A DNA stretch of 64,000 bases from Eulemur rufifrons (GCF_041146395.1 NC_091006.1:3478001-3542000), one strand, 5' to 3'; positions 12,501 to 28,225 are shown, numbered from the stretch's first letter. Program-made: numbers and translations. The notes: generated by a model from the sequence alone, not told the origin.

Positions 12501-15500
12501 AATGTTGAAACCTAACAAACATAACCCCACTGCCCCTTACAATAGCATTTCACATGCAACAGAAAGTCTCGTAGCTCTCTCGAGGTTTCTGCAAACCTGA
12601 GCCTGAGCGTGGGGGGATGAATTATGTTCTCACAGCGCGTCGGGCCCGGCTGCTGCCTCTGCTGAAGTCCTGTTCTCTGTGCTGTGTCATGCCTGTGTGA
12701 TTCACTGGTCACGGTCCTCCTGCCCCAGCCTCTCTGAAGCAGCTGAGACCCCCTGGCTGAGGCCTGAGGGTCCGGGGGCCGCTGCAGAGGGACTGCTCGT
12801 TAGGCACCTGTTCTCTCCACATTAGATCTCGGCTCTCAGGTCTGGCTGGGTCCTCTCACTCCTGCCCCTCTCCCAGAGATGGATGCCCCAGGAGTATCCA
12901 GACTTTACCCCCCCAGTTGGCTCCAAGCCTACCTCCTCCGCCACACACAAGAGACAGTGGGGGCAGAACAACAAGCAGAGCCTCTGAGAAAAGTGGCAGA
13001 TACCCGGGAGTGACAGTCTGGCCTCCACCGGGCTCCATCCTCCCAGGTGGGTGGTGGTTTTAGGTAGCAATTCCACCCATCACAGTGTTCCCCCACACGT
13101 TGACAAGCACAGGAATCCTGGCGACCGTGCACTGTGATGCCACACGCCAGTCCGGGGATGTGGTGACAACAAGGCTCCTTCCTGGTGACGGCCTCCCCGT
13201 GGTCTGCACGTGCAGCAGGGCTGGGCGCCATGGGCGTCAGCGGAACCTCAGATGGATGCAGGAGGCTCTGGTGTGCCGCCCTGTGTTCTAGCCACCCCAA
13301 AGATCGCACCGCGTGGGCTCCTGTGGTCAAATGTCTTTAGGGGCGAGGAGTTGTGCCTCCTTCGCCCAGATAGCGAAGGGAGAACATTGGGTCCCTTTGC
13401 GGCCCCTGAGGAGGGTCCCTTTCCGGTACTGGCCAGCCGAGGACCCCAGTCTGAAACAGCTTGTGCTGTCTCTGCGGTGATACCCCGAGCTCACGGAGAG
13501 CAGCACCTCTGCTCCCTCCCCTCCCCTCCCCTGCCACACTTATCACACCTGGGGGGGATCTGGTGCCTACTCCCTCCTGCTGGGGTGGCACTGTCTGCAC
13601 AGGCTGAAGCCTCAGGACTCACTTGTCCCGTGTGGTGCTGGCAGGGCTCCCCACGGACAGGGCAGCCTGCGGGGAAAGGGCTCCGTGCTCCCTGCCGGGC
13701 CCTCCGCTTTGGGCTGCGTAGTCAGGCGGAGGACATTTAACTGATGCTCTCGGCTCCGCCCTGGGGGGCTGCAAAGAGGAGGCCCTGGAGGGCGCAACAG
13801 ATCACTCAGCCTCCGGGATAAGGACAAACGTCCAGCCCTGGCAATGAGGGTGGCATTCAGGGTGGAGCATTGCCCCGACCTCAGCCCCCCAGTCGCGTGT
13901 GGACACAGGGCCCTTCCCTTAGTGCTCCGGAAGACAGTGTCCAGGTCAATCCAGAGGGGCAAAGCCACGGGTCCCAGACGGCCAGGACTCTTTCTCTGGG
14001 CCTGGTGGGCCTGTCCCCCAGCTCCTGGCCCTGCTCCACGGCCTTCGTCACCTGGAGGCCCCATCTCAGGGCTCCTGCCTTCCTCAGAACCTGCCCACCT
14101 CCCACCTGGGCAGAAACAACCTTCTCCACCTCACCAATTCCCCCTTCTAGAAAACTCAGCTGCCACGGGCCACAAGAAGGGGACAGAATGCCAAAGCCCC
14201 ATCGCACCCACATCTCAAATACTCTCCCTGCAGCCGTCGTCAGAGACCAGGGGCACACAGCCAGTATCGCGCCCTCCTGTCCTCCCGCAGGAGGCAGACG
14301 GCCTGGGGCACACCTGGGCTGGCTCTCTACGCCCCCCTGAGCTGTCTTCTCCCACTTCCCAGAGAACCCCCTCCCTTGACCCAAGCTCTCCATGCAAACC
14401 CTCATGCCGGAGACCCGAGCGTGGACCCAGAGGCACCAGCTGTGACTGCTGAGCAGCCGCTCTCGACCAGCAGGGCAGGGGGGACACAAGCCGCCATAAG
14501 GAAACGTTCTGCGTCCCCTGAAGCCATTAGTGTCTGCCAGTCACTAACTCTCTCACCTTCCACAAGCGCGTCTGGCTCTCTGAGGCCTGTGAGTCACTGC
14601 AGGCCCAGAATCGATACCAGTGTACACAGAGCTTCACCCTGAGTTGTGAGCTGTCCTTCCTGGTTTGGGGCGTCATCCATAACGTCGGCTCCCGGCACCT
14701 GGCTCCCCAGGGGCTCAGAGGGTGCTGAGGAGAGCAGCGTCTGGTCAGGGTGAAGGCACGGCGTCCTCGGGGGCAGTGCTGGGAGAACAGTGAGGGCCCC
14801 CGGCCAGGAGCTGGGCAGGCGTGGGGGCACACATGCCCCCTGACCCCGGCTCCAGTGCCTGGACCCTCCCAGGTCTCCTGGGCGGCTGAGCTGCCCACAC
14901 AGCCCTGTCTGCAGAGCTTGCCGAGGACAATTTGTTAAGAACAGTCTGCTCAGCCCATAATGACGCGTGGCCCTGCTGCTCCGGCTGTGGCTGGGGGTGT
15001 TGCAGGGAGACGGGCTTTCCAGGGATGCTTAGGCATGGCCGTGCTGTATCCTGGCAACCAGAGCCAAAGCCATGTCCTCCCATGAGGACAGGGCAGAGCG
15101 GGATGGCCAGTCCGGCTGCCCCCATGCACAGCCCACCCCTCCGCCAACCCTACAGGTCCGCGCTGGACTATGCACTGTGCCGGAGTCCACGCCCCCTTGC
15201 GCAGCCCTCCCCACCCTACCATGGCCTGCAGGGCGAGCAGAGGTGCTGTTTCCCACCACTGCCTCTGTGGGCTCCCAGGGCACTCCTCGCCTGCAGCCTC
15301 AGTTTGCTCATCTGTAAAATGGGTGGGGGTGATGCGGTACCTCCGGCTGTCTCCCACAGACCCATGGCCTCCTAGCTGCCCACACAGCTCTGCCACTTCT
15401 CCCTCTCTGGACAATTTGTTTAAAAGCCACAGCAGCTGGGGTGAGGGATGGGGGCCGTGGGGAACTGCAGACCTCCTGCCCTCGAGGCCCCTTCTCTCCA

Positions 15501-17240
15501 AGCCCAGCCGGGCCCAGTCATTCCTGGGCTCCTCTCTCTGCTCCGGTGCGGGGGCTGGACAGGCCCTAGCGGCACGCTGCCACCGCCCGCTCGGCCCAGA
15601 GCGGTGAGGGTCGTCCACTGCAGCCCCTCCCTCAGGCCTGCTGACCACCCGTCAGACCACCTCCCTGCCTGCAGCAAAGCTGTGCAGGGACAGGCCCCGG
15701 CTGGAGTGCCCCTCCCCACCAGCTTCACCTTCAACCTTTCATGCTCCCCCTCGCCAGGTTTCTAGTGCCCCCTCCCCGCCCCCAGAGTCCCTCTCCAGGG
15801 CTGGCGTGGCTGTGCTAGTCAGGACTGTCGCAGGAGGGACGAGAGGGAGTGTGTTGGAGCAATCGCTCATGTGATCACGGAAGCTGAGCAGTCCCAGATG
15901 AGCCGTCTGCAAACTGGAGCACCAGGGAGGCCAGTTCAGCCCCAGTCTGAAGGCCTCACTCAGAACCACGGAAGCCGATGGTGTCACTCTCAGCTCAAGG
16001 CCGAAGGCTGAGGGCCTGGGGCAGGGCCGCTGGCGCAAGTCCCAGAGTCCAGAGGCGGGAGAGCCCGGAGCTCTGATGTCCGAGGGCAGGAGAAGACGGG
16101 CGTCCCGGCTCCAGGACAGAGAGCAAATTTCCTCTGCCTCTCGGTTTCCCCCAGACCCCCAGCCGACCGGACGGTGCCCACCGGCACTGGGCGACTCTTC
16201 CCCACTCAGTCCACCTGCACCAGTCTCCTCCCCAGACACCCCACAGACGTACCCCAAAATGACGCTTTGCCGGCTATTTAGGTCTCCCGCAATCCGGTCA
16301 AGCTGACATCTGAAATCTACCATCACGGCCGCCACCCCCAGCTGCTGGGAGTTGCCCTGGCAGCCAGGAAGCTCCCCTCCCAAGGTCATGCCCCGTCCGG
16401 GATGATCCACTCCTCACCTCACTCTGGGGACGCCTCTGTCACTCCTGAAGAAGTGCTCAGCTCCGACTTCCCTGGGTTGACTGACCGGCGCCCCGGCTGT
16501 GACTGCCCTTGTGGCTCAGCTTCTCTCTCTGCCTCTTGGCCTCCTTATGGGGTCTCTCCTCACAGCCGTCAGCACAAACCTCCTGCCCCAAACTGCACCT
16601 CCGTCTGCTTCCGGAGCACTCAGATGCGCCTGGGTTCTGGGCCAGGTGGCTGTGGGTGTGAGGAGCCTGGGGCACATCCTCTTGGAGTTTTCCCTGCAAA
16701 CTCAGAGTTGTAACTTCTCACGGGTCTGATCTTCTCGTGGGCCTTCCCTGGTGCACCAACCTTTAGCACATCGGGTGCCTGTGCCCCGGATTCTACGAGC
16801 TGCGCCTGCAACTCCTGCAAGGCCCACCTGGGTCAGGGAGCTGCGCCGCCCGCAGGCACGGAGAGTCGGGGTGCTGGGAGCTGGGATCTGGTGCCCCGGC
16901 CAGCCCTCCATCGATGGCTGACAGGTGCGGTGGTAGGAAAGCCCGGCTCCTTCGCCTCAAGGGGGGGGCAGCCAGGACTTTGGCTGAGAGCCCAACCTGG
17001 CTTGGCTTCTTCCCCGCCCCACCTCCAGTCCCCCTCCCTCCCTGCCGTTCCCTGGGAGCCCTTCCTTTGGGACTCACTTTCCTGTGGGTGCTCACCCCGG
17101 CTCTTCCCCCGGAGAAGCCCCCCTAAGACGCTTCTCCCAACAAGAGCAAAGACGGGTTCCAGACAGCACCGGCAGCTCACAGTCAGGCCTAGGGGGCTCA
17201 GATTTTGTAGTTACCGAGGCTCCGTCAGGTCGCACCCGGG
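12501..17240. other. 4.7 kb of GC-rich unique DNA without a supported exon
   Basis: Many long but overlapping open frames occur on both strands, for example around 13844-14489. Their translations are Pro/Ser/Gly/Arg-rich and no domain can be seen. A short MIR-like remnant (cctcagtttgctcatctgtaaaatgg) lies at about 15297-15322. I cannot exclude a small exon, but none stands out by splice sites plus coding content. Confidence 0.45.
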
Positions 17241-17254
17241 GATCTGCCACGTGA

Positions 17255-17740
17255 GAATCACTCACTCCCATTTTCTTTCATTATTTTTGAGAGCTTCATT
17301 TGTTATGATTAAATCTTTAATTCACTACTTGGGATTTATTTTGGTGCATGGTGCAGGGAAGGAAACCAATTTAATATTTTTCATAAACAGTTAACTAATG
17401 ATCACGGCACCATTTATTTATTTATGTAGTTTTTAAATTAAAAATGAATTAGTACATGAAATGATCTCCAAGATATTATTAAGCTAAAAGAAAAACAAAG
17501 TGCAGAGCAGTGCATATAATTAGCTCTTATTTGTCTAAAAAATACGTACGAGGGCTCCTATATGCACAGTTTCCGAAAGGGTTTATAGAGACCGTTAGCA
17601 GTTGTCGTCTCTAGGTAGAGGGACAGGGGCCTGGGGTGGAAGGGAGACCTATTCTTCATTGGGTATTTTTGAGCTATTTGAATTTTTTATCATGTTCAGT
17701 CATTATCTTTTAGTAACAAATAAGTTAATTTTAAAAATTC
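17255..17740. mobile_element. Old L1M fragments (mixed orientation)
   Basis: The part at 17255-17420 resembles antisense L1 3' sequence ('cacggcaccatttatttattt'). The part at about 17440-17735 resembles a sense old-L1 3' end ('gctaaaagaaaaacaaagtgc', 'tgagctatttgaattttttatc'). Divergence is high and subfamily assignment is not possible by eye. Confidence 0.5.
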
Positions 17741-19226
17741 AAGACTCCAAGTTGTAAGTCACAAAGCACAGCCGAAGCCAATTCAAGCATAAGGAGACAC
17801 GTATTTTGAAGGCTGCAGCGCTCACCCCGGGGCCTGAAGCCAGGAGGGCAGCCAGGACCGGGGATGCCTGCAGGACAGCCCTTCTTGCCTATCCAGTGGT
17901 TCCCATGCTGCATCAGGGACTTCTCTCCCGGCAGCAAGTGCCTAAAACCCACCCGTCTTGGCCACCCCCAGCAGGCAGCGATGAGCCTCCTCTTCTCAGA
18001 GCGCCATTTCCTTTTTAAAGGAGACAAGCCACTCGACTCCATCTGTGCCTGGCTCCTGGGGGCCGCCTGTAGCCTGAATGATAATGCAATCTTCCCCAAC
18101 ACATCCCATCGTCGACAGTAACAAATCTCTTTCAGAAGACAGGACATGTTAAGAACCTTCTAGAAAAAACCACACCCCACTTGCTTGCCAGTCCAGAGCT
18201 GATACCGTTTCTTCTCGCCCGGAGAGCATAAGGCAGTGATAGGACCAATGGATTGTCACCTTCCACAGCTCCTGGGTGGCTGGCTTCCCTGGCCGGCAGC
18301 CACCCCCAGCCCTGCTTGTCGTGGGGGCGGGGAATTCCCCACCTAGTGTCCTGTGGGGGACGCCCAGAGAGGAGCGCCAGGGAGGATCCCCGTGACAGAG
18401 CTGACAGCCTTGATGATTCATTCTCAGCTACAGCCTTAGCTCAGAACTGGGGATTTCCTGAGGGTCTGAGATTCACAAACTTCTTTTGGCCAGACCTTTT
18501 TCTGGCAGTACGTCTCCTGTGAAAACGCGAGCCTTCTGACGGCAGGGCTTTCCTGAAGCCTCACTCCCTGGTGGCCCTGCTCCTAGAGCCAAGAGCCAAC
18601 AAGCCTCATCAACTATGTCTCTGATATGTGACCCAGTGGGGAGGTTTCTCCGCGTTGGCTGGGAAACCATCAATACCGACTTCCTTCCTCACTCCCGTCC
18701 TGTCTCCGTCTGTCTTTTGGGGAGGGACCGCTTACCTGTAACCCCACTTCTGGTACCAAAGTTGATCTTTGTTAATATTCTTCTGAGTCGATCATCCATC
18801 TCAAACAGGCTCAGACAAAAACGTGGTTTTTCCAAGTGTGCACAACCTGTGAACAGGAACACGGCCAGGCCTCCGGGAGGTCCGTGACCCACGGCAACGG
18901 ACTCCCATCGCCACGTGGTTGAAAACACGGCTGCCCACCCTTCCTGGCTGTGAGGTTTAAACACAGGACGGACTGACTTTCCCAGCCTGATTGCAAAGTC
19001 CTGGCCAGGGAATCTCAATTGGCCCCATATGGGTTAATGCCCACTCCTGGTTCAAACACCTCAGGCCAAGACAAGAGGTCAGAGCGGGGTTGGGGAGCTG
19101 GTGGGATCACATGGTACACGATGGCTGCTAGGCATCCGACAATACTGTCAAATAAGGGGCTGGGATTAGAGATTATTTTGCATTGAGGAGACACCTCCGA
19201 AAGGTAAACAAAAACCTACTGCTATA
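17741..19226. other. Unique DNA, nothing assigned
   Basis: This is moderately GC-rich DNA with no recognised repeat, RNA gene or exon. It ends at the TA target dinucleotide of the Tigger1 element. Confidence 0.4.
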
Positions 19227-19275
19227 CAGACAGACCTCATTTTATTGCACTTCAATTTATTGAGCTTTGCAGATG

Positions 19276-19307
<32 letters not shown>

Positions 19308-19456
19308 ACGAATTGAAGATTTGTGGCAACCCTATGTTGAGCAAGTATATTGGCATCATTTTTCAACAGTATGGGCTCACTTTGTGTCTCTGTGTCACAT
19401 TTTGGTAATTCTTGCTGTATATGAAACATTTTCATCATTATTATATCTGATGATGA

Positions 19457-21000
<1,544 letters not shown>

Positions 21001-21229
21001 GTTTTTTAGCAATAGAGTGTTTTTAAATTAAGGTGTATGTAATTTTTTTAGATATAATGCTATTGCACACTTAAGAGACTGCAATATAGCGTAAACATAA
21101 CGTTAATATGCACTGGGAAACCAGAAAGCTTGTGTGACTCACTTTATTGTGATTTTTGTTTTGTTGTAATATTCCTCTTTTTGCAGTGGTCTGGAACAGA
21201 ACCTGTAATATCTCTAAGGCATGCCTGTA

Positions 21230-21479
21230 AAGACTTCTTCCTATTTCAAGAGAAATATATATAAATTACAGAAAAATCATAAATTTCAAGATAACAGGCA
21301 ACACCCCTGATCCCACCTGCTCAGACAATTACTATTAACACCTTAATTCAACTCCCCACCCCTCCTCCACTTGGTCCTTGGGTACCCATCCTTCCACTCT
21401 TTGTTTTTCCTGTTTTTATAATAAATTTTACATATACGTGGTAGCAGAATGTGAATGCTCAGCCTGTTTTATTAGAGAC
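21230..21479. mobile_element. Possible old LINE 3' fragment
   Basis: 'aaattacagaaaaatcataaa', then 'cagacaattactattaacacc', then 'tttttataataaattttacat' resembles 3' regions of old LINE elements. The family is uncertain. Confidence 0.35.
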
Positions 21480-21925
21480 TCCAAACGATTTGATCTTTCC
21501 TCTCCTTTTTTGTTGCTTTAGTAAGACAAAATGCAAATATCTCGTCTCACCTCCTGGGAGCCAGGTTGCATACTAAGCCCTTCCTGCCCTTGAGGACAAA
21601 GGGGTAACCAGGTTTTTGGTTACTAAATGATGGGCCTAAGGGCTCATCAAATCAGGCCTATTGTGAGAGAACAAGAGAAGACGAGGGGTTTGTTGGCATC
21701 TGAGGTGTGCAGTAAACAATACCCTTCTTCCCCCACCAAGTTTTGAACCTGATTGAAAAATAAAATACAGTAATCAGACAGATGGAGATGAAATTGGCAG
21801 AGCTGATGAGGCGGGGAGGATCTGCAGCCCCTGCCGCCCTGTTGAGCTTCCTAATATTACACTCCGCCGCCAGCCCCCTCCTCGCCAGCGGGACAGTGGT
21901 TAGTGACAGTCCCCTGCATGTTTAT
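21480..21925. promoter_or_regulatory. Candidate conserved non-coding element
   Basis: This repeat-free block contains AATCAGACAGATGGAGATGAAATTGGCAG-type sequence (21771-21799), with a TGATTGAAAAATAAAATACAG stretch next to it. It also contains CAAATCAGGCCTATTGTGAG and CCTAATATTACAC. TGACAG/CAGATGG-like TALE-homeodomain or E-box motifs are visible. The call rests on composition and motif density only. Confidence 0.35.
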
Positions 21926-21929
21926 CTGC

Positions 21930-22820
<891 letters not shown>

Positions 22821-22974
22821 AAACATACAGGCATAAAATGAGCAGACACACACAAAAAATGAGTGTTGCAAATCGCTCTCCACATATATACTCAGGGGCA
22901 AAGTTTGTTTTTGGCTTTATGGGCAGTATATGGAAATCACCTGAAAATTTTTCAACATAGACATGCTAGCTAGA

Positions 22975-23170
22975 TTTATTAAATATTTACTATATACCAA
23001 GTACTGCTCTAACTGTTTCACAGTATTAGTTTGTCTATTCCTCTAATCCTTATGACAACAACCCTGACCTGGGCACAGAGAGGTTACATAACTTGCTCAA
23101 GGGCACGCAGCAGTAGTTGGGATTCAAGCTCATTGACTGGCTACAGACTCCTTGTTCTGACCGTGACCTA
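22975..23170 (-). repeat. MIR SINE remnant
   Basis: 'ccaagtactgctctaactg', then 'gagaggttacataacttgctcaag', then 'gcagtagttgggattcaagctc' matches the reverse complement of MIR over most of its length. Confidence 0.7.
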
Positions 23171-23194
23171 ACGCCACACGTATTTATTCTAAAC

Positions 23195-23292
23195 CCGGGG
23201 GAGGCTAAAATGTCCCTTGGGATGAGGCTGGGATGCTCCCATTAAAAAGCTCCCCAGGCAGTTTTGTTATACCCCAGGAGGAGGACCACTGG
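23195..23292 (-). mobile_element. MER5-like hAT-Charlie MITE remnant
   Basis: 'aaagctccccaggcagttttg', then 'aggaggaccactgg' resembles the reverse complement of MER5A ('ccagtggttct', then 'ctggggagctt'). It is short and diverged. Confidence 0.45.
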
Positions 23293-24240
23293 CCGTTAGC
23301 GTTTTATTTGTGGTTTTTGCCTTACAGAAGTTTTGAAATTTTTTTATGTAGTCATATTTGTCGTATTTCTGTCTTTTGTTTTTTAGCACTGCATTAACAA
23401 AAAAGCCCTCCTTCTCACACTAACTTTCCCTTCTACCCTTGTGTAACGGTTTGTGTCCTCGGGCAAATTATTTAACCTCTCTGTGCCTCAGTCTCCTCAT
23501 CTATAAATTTGGGACAGTAACAGTAACCTACCTCACAGGGTTGTTGTCAGGATTAAATGAGTTAATCGATGTATGTAACATGCTTAGAACAGGGCCTGAC
23601 ACCTGGGAAGTGCCCAGGGAGTGTCTGCCATTACTGCCAGTAATCCGAGATTTCGACATACGCAGGGGGTTATTTGGGGCTCTTTTCTGTTCTGCTGTTT
23701 TGTCTATTTCTATTTTTAATGAGCATCCTAAGTCTACTTCCATTGTTCTTTTTTTTTTTTTTTAAATTCTTAGCTCATTTTGGTCATTTGGAATTCTTCC
23801 AATTGAATTTTATCAGATTCTTCTCCCTAAATCCTGCTGGGATTTTTATTGGAGTTACATTTATAGATGAATTTAGGAAGGACTGAAGTCTTTCTATGGC
23901 TGAGTCTTCCTGTGCCGTAACACATCTCTTCATTTATTAAGTTCTTATTTTATATCCCACAGCATGGTTTTATAGATTGTTTTCATACAGATGTTGCAAG
24001 TTTCTTTTGGTTTATCCCTGGATATTTTGTTTTCATTGCTATGGTGAACGAGGCTCTTTTCCCCATCATTTTTAACTAGTTATTATTTGTACACAGAGAA
24101 ACTATGGATCTTAGTCCTTTTTTTATTGTTGATGTTCTGATTTTTTATTTGTTTTTGTGAAATCATATCTTCTTCAAATAATTACTTTCTTTTCTCTTTT
24201 TCCATCATTTTATCTATATTTTTTCTTGACTTATTGCACA
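23293..24240 (-). mobile_element. Antisense L1M ORF2 fragments flanking a MIR
   Basis: 'cttacagaagttttgaaattt' before the MIR, and 'ctgctgggatttttattggag', 'catttatagatgaatttagg' and 'gagtcttcctgtgcc' after it, are in the order expected for antisense L1 reverse-transcriptase/C-terminal sequence. It is heavily decayed. Confidence 0.65.
23441..23640 (+). repeat. MIR SINE
   Basis: The element shows 'ttatttaacctctctgtgcctcag', 'ctcctcatctataaa', 'acctcacagggttgttgtcagg' and 'attaaatgagttaat', followed by 'gcttagaacagggcctgacac'. This is a clear match to the MIR 3' two thirds. Confidence 0.85.
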
Positions 24241-26079
24241 GGCTAAGATTCTCAGGATAATATTGAATACCAGGCAATGGCAAGTCTAAGAGGGGATTGG
24301 AGGGGTATTGGTAGGTGGCAGGGTATGTGCCCCCTGGACCAGTGTGAATGGTATAAGGTGGTCACGCCTAGGGAATGGTCCAGAGGAAGGAGAGGCTGGT
24401 CTTTGAACCCAGAGTGAGGACCGTGCATTCGAGTTGGCAAGGGGTGGGCAGTTGCTGGTGGCGTCTGAGCATCAGACTGGCATGGTCGGGTCGTATTTTA
24501 GAAGCACTGCTCAGGCAGAGGTGGAGGACAGACCCCAGGGAGGTGGGACTCAGAGAGGGTGACTAGCGAAATCCTTACGAGTCATCAAGTGGGGGGTGGT
24601 GAGGACAGGAGCTGCGTGGGGGTGTGATGAAGGACGCCAGGTCTCCTGTTGAGACGAGAGTTAGGTCCTAAACCCCTGCCGCCCGGTGCGAGTGGACAGC
24701 AAGTCCAGGAACGGAGGTTCAAGCTTCCTCCTGCAGCGGTTCAGGCGAGGTGGGGACCACGCTGTTTTCCGACGTCATGTCCGGCTGTGCTGACGGCTGG
24801 CCCTAGGCAGCCTCTGTGCTCCTTTCCTGTCTTACCCAGGAGCCCGTTATACTTCCAAGCTGGGCTTTGTGGATTTTGTTTTTGCTGTTGATTGTTGGAT
24901 GTAACATAAATAGTGATCCGTAAATACGCATGTTCTCAGCCCTCAACGGGCGATGGCCCCGGCTTCAGAGTAACTCATCTCACAGATCGCGGGTGGTGAC
25001 TCCACTTTCTCCTGTGGTCAGGGTTCCCCTCCCGCCACCACCTGGCCTTCCTTGCCGCAGCCCCACGTGGGTCTGGGACCTCAGTGGTCTTCAGCGGGTC
25101 AGTGGATGTTGCTGGACCTCAGGGGTGTGGCGATAGGATGGGGAGCAGCCCCCACCCCCCTGGCAGCAGTGAGACGTCTGCCCTGCCCTCCAGATCCAGC
25201 CAACACAGCAGGAGAGCAAGACCCTCCACCCGGAAGATGAGAGGAGAAGGCAGCTCCAGGCCTGAGGCATCAGGGGACACCTGTGCTCCCCCCAGGCATG
25301 AAGAGAAGGGCAGCCCTCGCGGGGCAGGGGGAGCAGGCCGGCGGGGCCCGCAGGGGTACTGCAAGGGGTTTGGGCAGTGGGGGGTGTGTTTAAAAATGGG
25401 AGTTTGATAGGTAAACAGGGACACCTCGAAGTGCTCCAGGGAAGTCAACACCCAGGGGAGTGACCCCAGACCCCACCAAGGACCCTGGGCCCCACTGGGG
25501 TGGACCTATCTTGATCCTGTTCCCAAGCATCACTCTGGTCCTGCTGGGTTTTTATTCTCAGAAGCCTCAAAGCACCGCGAGTGTGCCTGGCTTCTGGGAC
25601 ACCAAGGTCCAAGAATGACAGTGGGCAGCAGATAGAGCCTGATTTTCTGCCACGCCCAGCCCTGGGATCCTGGCTGGGGACTTTGATGTGGCAGCTGGCG
25701 CAGGGGTGTCTGGTGGAGATGCGGGTGACAGGCTGCTGGGTGGACGGGCTGCTCTACCCACACCTGGCCGTGCTTTCAAGCCTCACCTGGGCAGGGCGGA
25801 CACCCAGATCTGCCTCTGGCAATAGAAGCAGCAAAGTCTTCCCAGGCAGCCAAGGCAGAGCCCAGACCTCGAGTAAGGTAGGAGGCTGCTCACCCCGGCC
25901 AGCCACTCGCTCTGATTCCGGGTCTATGAGCCCTGCTTCCAGGGAGAGCTCTGAAGTTGCAGCCGCCCCTTTCCCTGACAGACCCTGGCTCCCCCCTCCC
26001 CTGACCTCTGTTTGGCTTGTGGTTCACGGTTGGCACGAAGGACCAATCCGGGTCCGGTTTCGGCTCCGTGTCTGCGTGC
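24241..26079. other. GC-rich unique DNA
   Basis: An ancient repeat of uncertain family may cover about 24270-24560 (purine-rich 'ggtggaggacagaccccaggg'). The rest is unclassified. The open frames are low-complexity shadows and no exon is supported. Confidence 0.4.
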
Positions 26080-26310
26080 TCGCATTGCTGGGAGGAGCGC
26101 CTATTGCAAATCCGCACAGAGGGGATGTTGTCATTAATGGAGCTGGTCTGGTGCGACTTTGCTCAACGCGGAGGACGGTCACCGGTTAAGGTGGGAAGAA
26201 GAAAGCAATGAAGGAAATAGATCAGAGGGAGCAATACTGGGAGTTTATGAAGTCTGTGCGTTTTCTTGCGGCTTCGCAGTGATCGCTCCTAGACTGGCTG
26301 TCACCCGTGC
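26080..26310. promoter_or_regulatory. Candidate conserved non-coding element, minor block
   Basis: 'attgcaaatccgcacag', 'tcattaatggagctggt' and 'gaaggaaatagatcagaggg' form a repeat-free block just upstream of the stronger 26.4-26.9 kb element. The first motif resembles a C/EBP or POU-type ATTGCAAAT site. Confidence 0.35.
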
Positions 26311-26379
26311 ACGAATGATGGCCTCAACCCGGGAGGACGGGGAGGCCAAGCAGACAGACGCCCGCGCACAGGGCACTGG

Positions 26380-26925
26380 CGCTCGCCGGTCTCATAATTC
26401 TTCCTTATGCTGCGATAGCAAAGAGAGATGCGGCCCTTGTGATAGTTTCAGAAAAAAAAAAAAAAAACACCCTGGGGGCAGGAGAGGAGAGAGGAGAGCA
26501 AGGAAATAAATAACAGAGCAGGATGCTATTTACATACCAAGGGAAGGCCTTTGAGACCGTGCTCAGCGCCTTGGTAATAACTTGGTGATGGAAATAAAGA
26601 GACTCCCGCACACCCTCATCACCCTCGATGGTGCGGGCCCTGCCTCCTCTTTGTTTCCTGGCGGATTCCAGCGGGCAGTGGGAAGACGGCCCGTCTAAGG
26701 GAACGGTGGGGTGGGGGCTGGGGGGGTCCGGTGGTCCCCATGAAGACTCAATTATGTTGGCTGTGAAGAGATTAATTAGAATTGAATTTTCTATTGATGT
26801 AAAACTGCCTTTTGCACCTGCTGCTGGCATCCTCATTACTGGTTTTCCATTACAGGGGATTATACGGCGCAATGAAATGAAGTTTATGCTTCCTGGGAGA
26901 TGCTCTTAAAATGGGTTTACTGTAC
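26380..26925. promoter_or_regulatory. Candidate conserved non-coding element, strong
   Basis: This long AT-rich repeat-free block includes GATGCTATTTACAT, CCTTGGTAATAACTTGG, GAGATTAATTAGAATTGAATTTTC and CATCCTCATTACTGG, followed by GCAATGAAATGAAG. The paired TAATTA/TAATAA homeodomain cores and absence of any repeat are typical of deeply conserved enhancers. An A17 run at about 26451-26468 is the only low-complexity patch. The function is inferred. Confidence 0.5.
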
Positions 26926-28225
26926 TTAAACTGGTGGTGAAGAGGGTCACCTGAGAGAAATGTCGTTTATCCTTTTCTTCTTCCTTTTTTTTTTTTTTTT
27001 TGTAAACAAGGGAGGCCCTGTCCCCTCCTGGAAATCACGAGGTGCAGAGTCCGCTGGCCAGGCGGAAAGCCCTGTTCCCTCTGCGCCACGCTCACTGGGA
27101 CGCCAACCTCCCTGCCACTGGACAGACCACAGTGAGTGGCTCTCTGGAAGGGGTGGCCCAGAGCTCGGGGTGTAGGGAACTGGAGTCCTTTGGGTTTCTG
27201 TGCCTTGTCCTTTGGGAAGGAGGTGGGTGTGTGCGTGGAGGGGTGGGCAGCACCTGTGGCCTTGGAGGAGAACTGGCAGACAAATTCAAGGTGAGGGAGG
27301 ACTGCTTCCTGCCCCATGCACCACCTGCCCCTCCCTCCCGAAGGCCAGCCAGGAGGTCTGGGTCGGGAGTGGGACCGTCCCTGCCCAGGGAGGGCGCAGG
27401 AAACATTTGTTAAATGGAGAACAGAGCAGCATCCTCAAGAGCCCTTACTCTTCTCCAGCTGGGGTAATGACTACCCCTCTTGGCCTCTGCTATCCTATCT
27501 GTTAAATGGGCATAAACCAGGATGGAGGAGGCTACGGAAGCAGTTAATTCTCGGCAATTTTGTGTAGACCTGAATTTCATCTGAATCACCTTATATGATG
27601 CTACCTTCTAAACATGCCCTGAATTTGCATCTCTGAGGGTGAAGGTGGCACCTTGTGTTTGTATGAAGGTGCATCTGGAATCCCATGTTACTGAGGGCCC
27701 CTGGGGGCTGGAACTGGGAGCCTGGATGAGAAGCGGAAGTGGCAGAGGGCCTGCCCACGCCAGCCTGTGCTCGGCTCTGCCTGATGCTTGCAGGACGAAA
27801 CCATCTGGAGCCCAAGAGCCCACACATGTCACTGCTCCCCCTGAGCAGACGCCACAGCAAACGCTTTCCCCAGGCAGCGGGAACCAGGGACTGGGCATTG
27901 CCTCTGCTTCTTGGAAGCATTGCCAAACTTCTGCTCAAAATAAAGGTGAAATGACAGCCCGGTCCTTCTCCTAGCCTGGCCAGTCTCTCTCTCTTCCTCC
28001 TTCGGAAGCACCAAGGCATCCTTTGCAGATGGGCGGTGGTCACCAAGGAGGTTCCCACAGCTCCTCAGTCACCTAGTCCAGACGGTGGAGAGTTGCCCTT
28101 GGAGATGCAGATATGACTGGCCCAGAAATAGGGGGAGTCAGGCCTTCGTGGTGGGGTCAGGGGGTCTGTTGTGTGACTGGCACTGTGCATTTCCCCCAAC
28201 AGAGTGAGTCCTCTGAGTCAAGCCC
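26926..28225. other. GC-rich unique DNA
   Basis: A T18 run lies at about 26984-27001. I recognise no exon, repeat family or RNA gene. An upstream MIR-like 'gccttctgctatcctatctgttaaatggg' echo near 27485-27510 is too short to assign. Confidence 0.4.
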
